Source: Thermoplasmata archaeon | GTDB taxonomy: Archaea > Thermoplasmatota > Thermoplasmata > Lutacidiplasmatales > UBA184 | Length of the DNA: 5,385 nt | Direction of reading: 5' to 3' | NCBI GenBank assembly: GCA_022750355.1 | Contig: JAKIVW010000132.1 | Span: 1 to 5,385, forward strand | Part shown: positions 4,092 to 5,385 of the stretch, piece by piece | Position numbering within the stretch: the stretch's first letter is position 1 | How the letters are laid out: each line of letters starts with the position of its first letter | The notes under the pieces: model-generated | The model's input: only the letters and a program-made list of their open reading frames with translations | The model's database searches: none | What the model was told of the DNA's origin: nothing | Position numbers and translations under genes: made by a program

Positions 4092-5385
4092 TTAGGGTGA
4101 ACCCTTCGAGGACCCTTCGCCCCGGATTGGTGGCACGACCGGGCTCGTTCGCGGCCCGCGGGCCAGGATCACGGGAGCGGATAGGAGCGAGATGATGACG
4201 GAGAGCGCCACCACGGCCGCGGGCAGCCCGAACGCGGTTCCGAGGACTCCGATGCCCACCACCGGAACACTGAGCCCGAGGTACGCCGCGACGTAGAACT
4301 CGGAGAGCACCTCTCCCCGTCGGTCGGGAGGAGCCACCTGGTTCAAGAGCCCCAACCCCCCCATGAGACACAAGCCGAACCCCGCTCCGCAGAGGACGGT
4401 CCCGAGAAAGAACGGGGCCGCGAGGCCGGTCCACACGGCTGTCGCGATCGTCACGAGACCCAAGGGAACGAGCGCCCCGCCGGCCCGCATCACCCGTCGC
4501 CGGTCCCATCGCTCCAGGGAGAGCTGTGCGACCGCGGCGCTCCCGAACATCAACAGGACGGTGGCGCCACCGAAGGCGTGATTGGTAACGTGCAGGTCAC
4601 TCCCGAGGAAGGACGGGGTTAGGCCGCTGAAGATGCCCGCCAAGGCGAATCCGACGAACGCCGCAAGGGCCGACAGTAGGAAGACCGGTCGCACCTCTAC
4701 GGGGAGTTGGAACCTCCGCGCTGCGCCCCCTGCTGTCGCCTGGCGGGGCCGTGGTCGTTCCCGAACGAGCAGCGTCGCCAGGAGCGCCGCCAGCAAGAGG
4801 GCCACGAGCACCCAGAAGGAAAGTGTGAGCGGATCGGGGCCGTACTGGACGAGGAACCCCGCGTAAAAGGGGCCGATACCGACCCCGAGCGCGGTGATCA
4901 CCGTGATCCACTGGGTGGCCCGGCGGCGGTTGCCGTTCGGTTCGAACTCCGTCAGGGCCGCAGAGGCAGTGCTCGCCGTGAGCCCCACGGAAACCCCGGA
5001 GAGAATACGACCCAGGATCAGCCAAGTCACGTTCTGGGCCCCCAGGAAAACCAGCGTGCTGACGAGGGCCACGAGCACGCCGGCGAGCAGGACCTTCTTT
5101 CGTCCGAAGCGGTCGGAGAGCCGGCGGAAAAGGAGGAGCGTGATCAGGAGGCCGAAGGCGTACGCCGCGAAGACGGCGGTTAGGATCGTGGGGGAGAACC
5201 CCCACAGCTTCTGGTACACGACGTACAGGGGCGTGGGAAGGCCCCCACCCGCGATGATGACGAAGAAGACGAAGGCCACGAGTCCGAAGTAGAGCCTCGA
5301 AGGGGCCTGGGTCCCGGAGTCATGGGCGTGCGCCGCGTCGCAGAGGGAGGGCGGCGCGAGTGAGAAGGGACGTCCCGCTACGGCC
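4092..5385 (-). CDS. Major facilitator superfamily transporter, drug-efflux-like, start beyond right edge
   Basis: An inner-membrane secondary transporter, probably a proton-driven exporter of the DHA1 (12-helix) type; the substrate is unknown. Counting from the in-frame GTG at 5279 (395 aa to the TAA at 4094-4092), helix 1 ends in GGGLPTPLYVVY. The loop after helix 2 has motif A, R53-L-S-D-R-F-G-R-K-K62. A motif-B-like LGRILSGVSVGLTA and a motif-C-like ALGVGIGPFYAGF follow. A basic central loop (RERPRPRQATAGGAARRF) divides the two halves, and the second half has a degenerate motif A copy (LERWDRRRVMRAGG). The C-terminal tail is cytosolic and Ser/Gly/Pro-rich. The frame has no stop up to the right edge: codons before 5279 read SRLYFGLV directly into helix 1, and GTG 5279 has no SD and would clip helix 1. 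The real start therefore probably lies beyond 5385. It is upstream of the small genes and VOC gene on the same strand. Confidence 0.88.
   Translation of the reverse strand, partial: AVAGRPFSLAPPSLCDAAHAHDSGTQAPSRLYFGLVAFVFFVIIAGGGLPTPLYVVYQKLWGFSPTILTAVFAAYAFGLLITLLLFRRLSDRFGRKKVLLAGVLVALVSTLVFLGAQNVTWLILGRILSGVSVGLTASTASAALTEFEPNGNRRRATQWITVITALGVGIGPFYAGFLVQYGPDPLTLSFWVLVALLLAALLATLLVRERPRPRQATAGGAARRFQLPVEVRPVFLLSALAAFVGFALAGIFSGLTPSFLGSDLHVTNHAFGGATVLLMFGSAAVAQLSLERWDRRRVMRAGGALVPLGLVTIATAVWTGLAAPFFLGTVLCGAGFGLCLMGGLGLLNQVAPPDRRGEVLSEFYVAAYLGLSVPVVGIGVLGTAFGLPAAVVALSVIISLLSAPVILARGPRTSPVVPPIRGEGSSKGSP

Noticed and set aside
3305..4195. 296-codon plus-strand open frame opposite the VOC and membrane-protein genes
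   Set aside because: No recognisable domain; it is the mirror of three minus-strand genes with better support.
3979..4509. 176-codon minus-strand frame overlapping the transporter 3' end
   Set aside because: Low-complexity Arg/Gly/Ser composition; it is a shifted frame of the transporter gene.

Overview
The window is a GC-rich (a little over 60% by eye) stretch of prokaryotic chromosome with seven protein-coding genes or gene fragments, one insertion-sequence end and no complete RNA gene. I cannot place the organism firmly. Strongly GC-biased third positions, GTG starts, Shine-Dalgarno (SD) cores about 4 nt from the start, an RHH antitoxin of a type common in archaea and a few TATA-like boxes at leaderless distances would suit a high-GC archaeon (for example of the Thermoplasmatota type). 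A high-GC soil or sediment bacterium is not excluded.

Left part (1-1138): the 3' part of an IS630-family transposase enters from the left edge and ends at 808. It abuts, tail to tail, the first 110 codons of a class III adenylate/guanylate cyclase on the minus strand (1138 to 809). The cyclase homology stops abruptly in the middle of the catalytic domain, exactly at a TA dinucleotide. The simplest reading is that the IS inserted into the cyclase gene and broke it, with the rest of the cyclase beyond the left edge.

Middle (1139-3061): a short divergent intergenic region precedes a two-gene toxin-antitoxin module. The ribbon-helix-helix antitoxin stop overlaps the RelE/ParE-like toxin start by four bases. 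A 141-bp gap with tRNA T-arm-like debris follows, then a complete 3-hydroxyisobutyrate dehydrogenase-family oxidoreductase with a clear SD sequence.

Right part (3062-5385): all genes are on the minus strand, convergent to the dehydrogenase. Read in their own direction they are an MFS drug-efflux-like transporter (open to the right edge), a 41-aa small ORF, a 60-aa two-helix membrane protein and a VOC (glyoxalase/bleomycin-resistance fold) protein. The small ORF and the membrane protein are 6 nt apart. A perfect hairpin separates the membrane protein from the VOC gene. Transporter plus VOC protein hints at export or handling of a small toxic compound, but this is inference from neighbourhood only. 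No CRISPR array, origin or complete tRNA was found. The most notable points are the IS/cyclase junction, the small ORF/membrane-protein pair, the VOC protein lacking both usual metal histidines, and the nested inverted repeats after the dehydrogenase.
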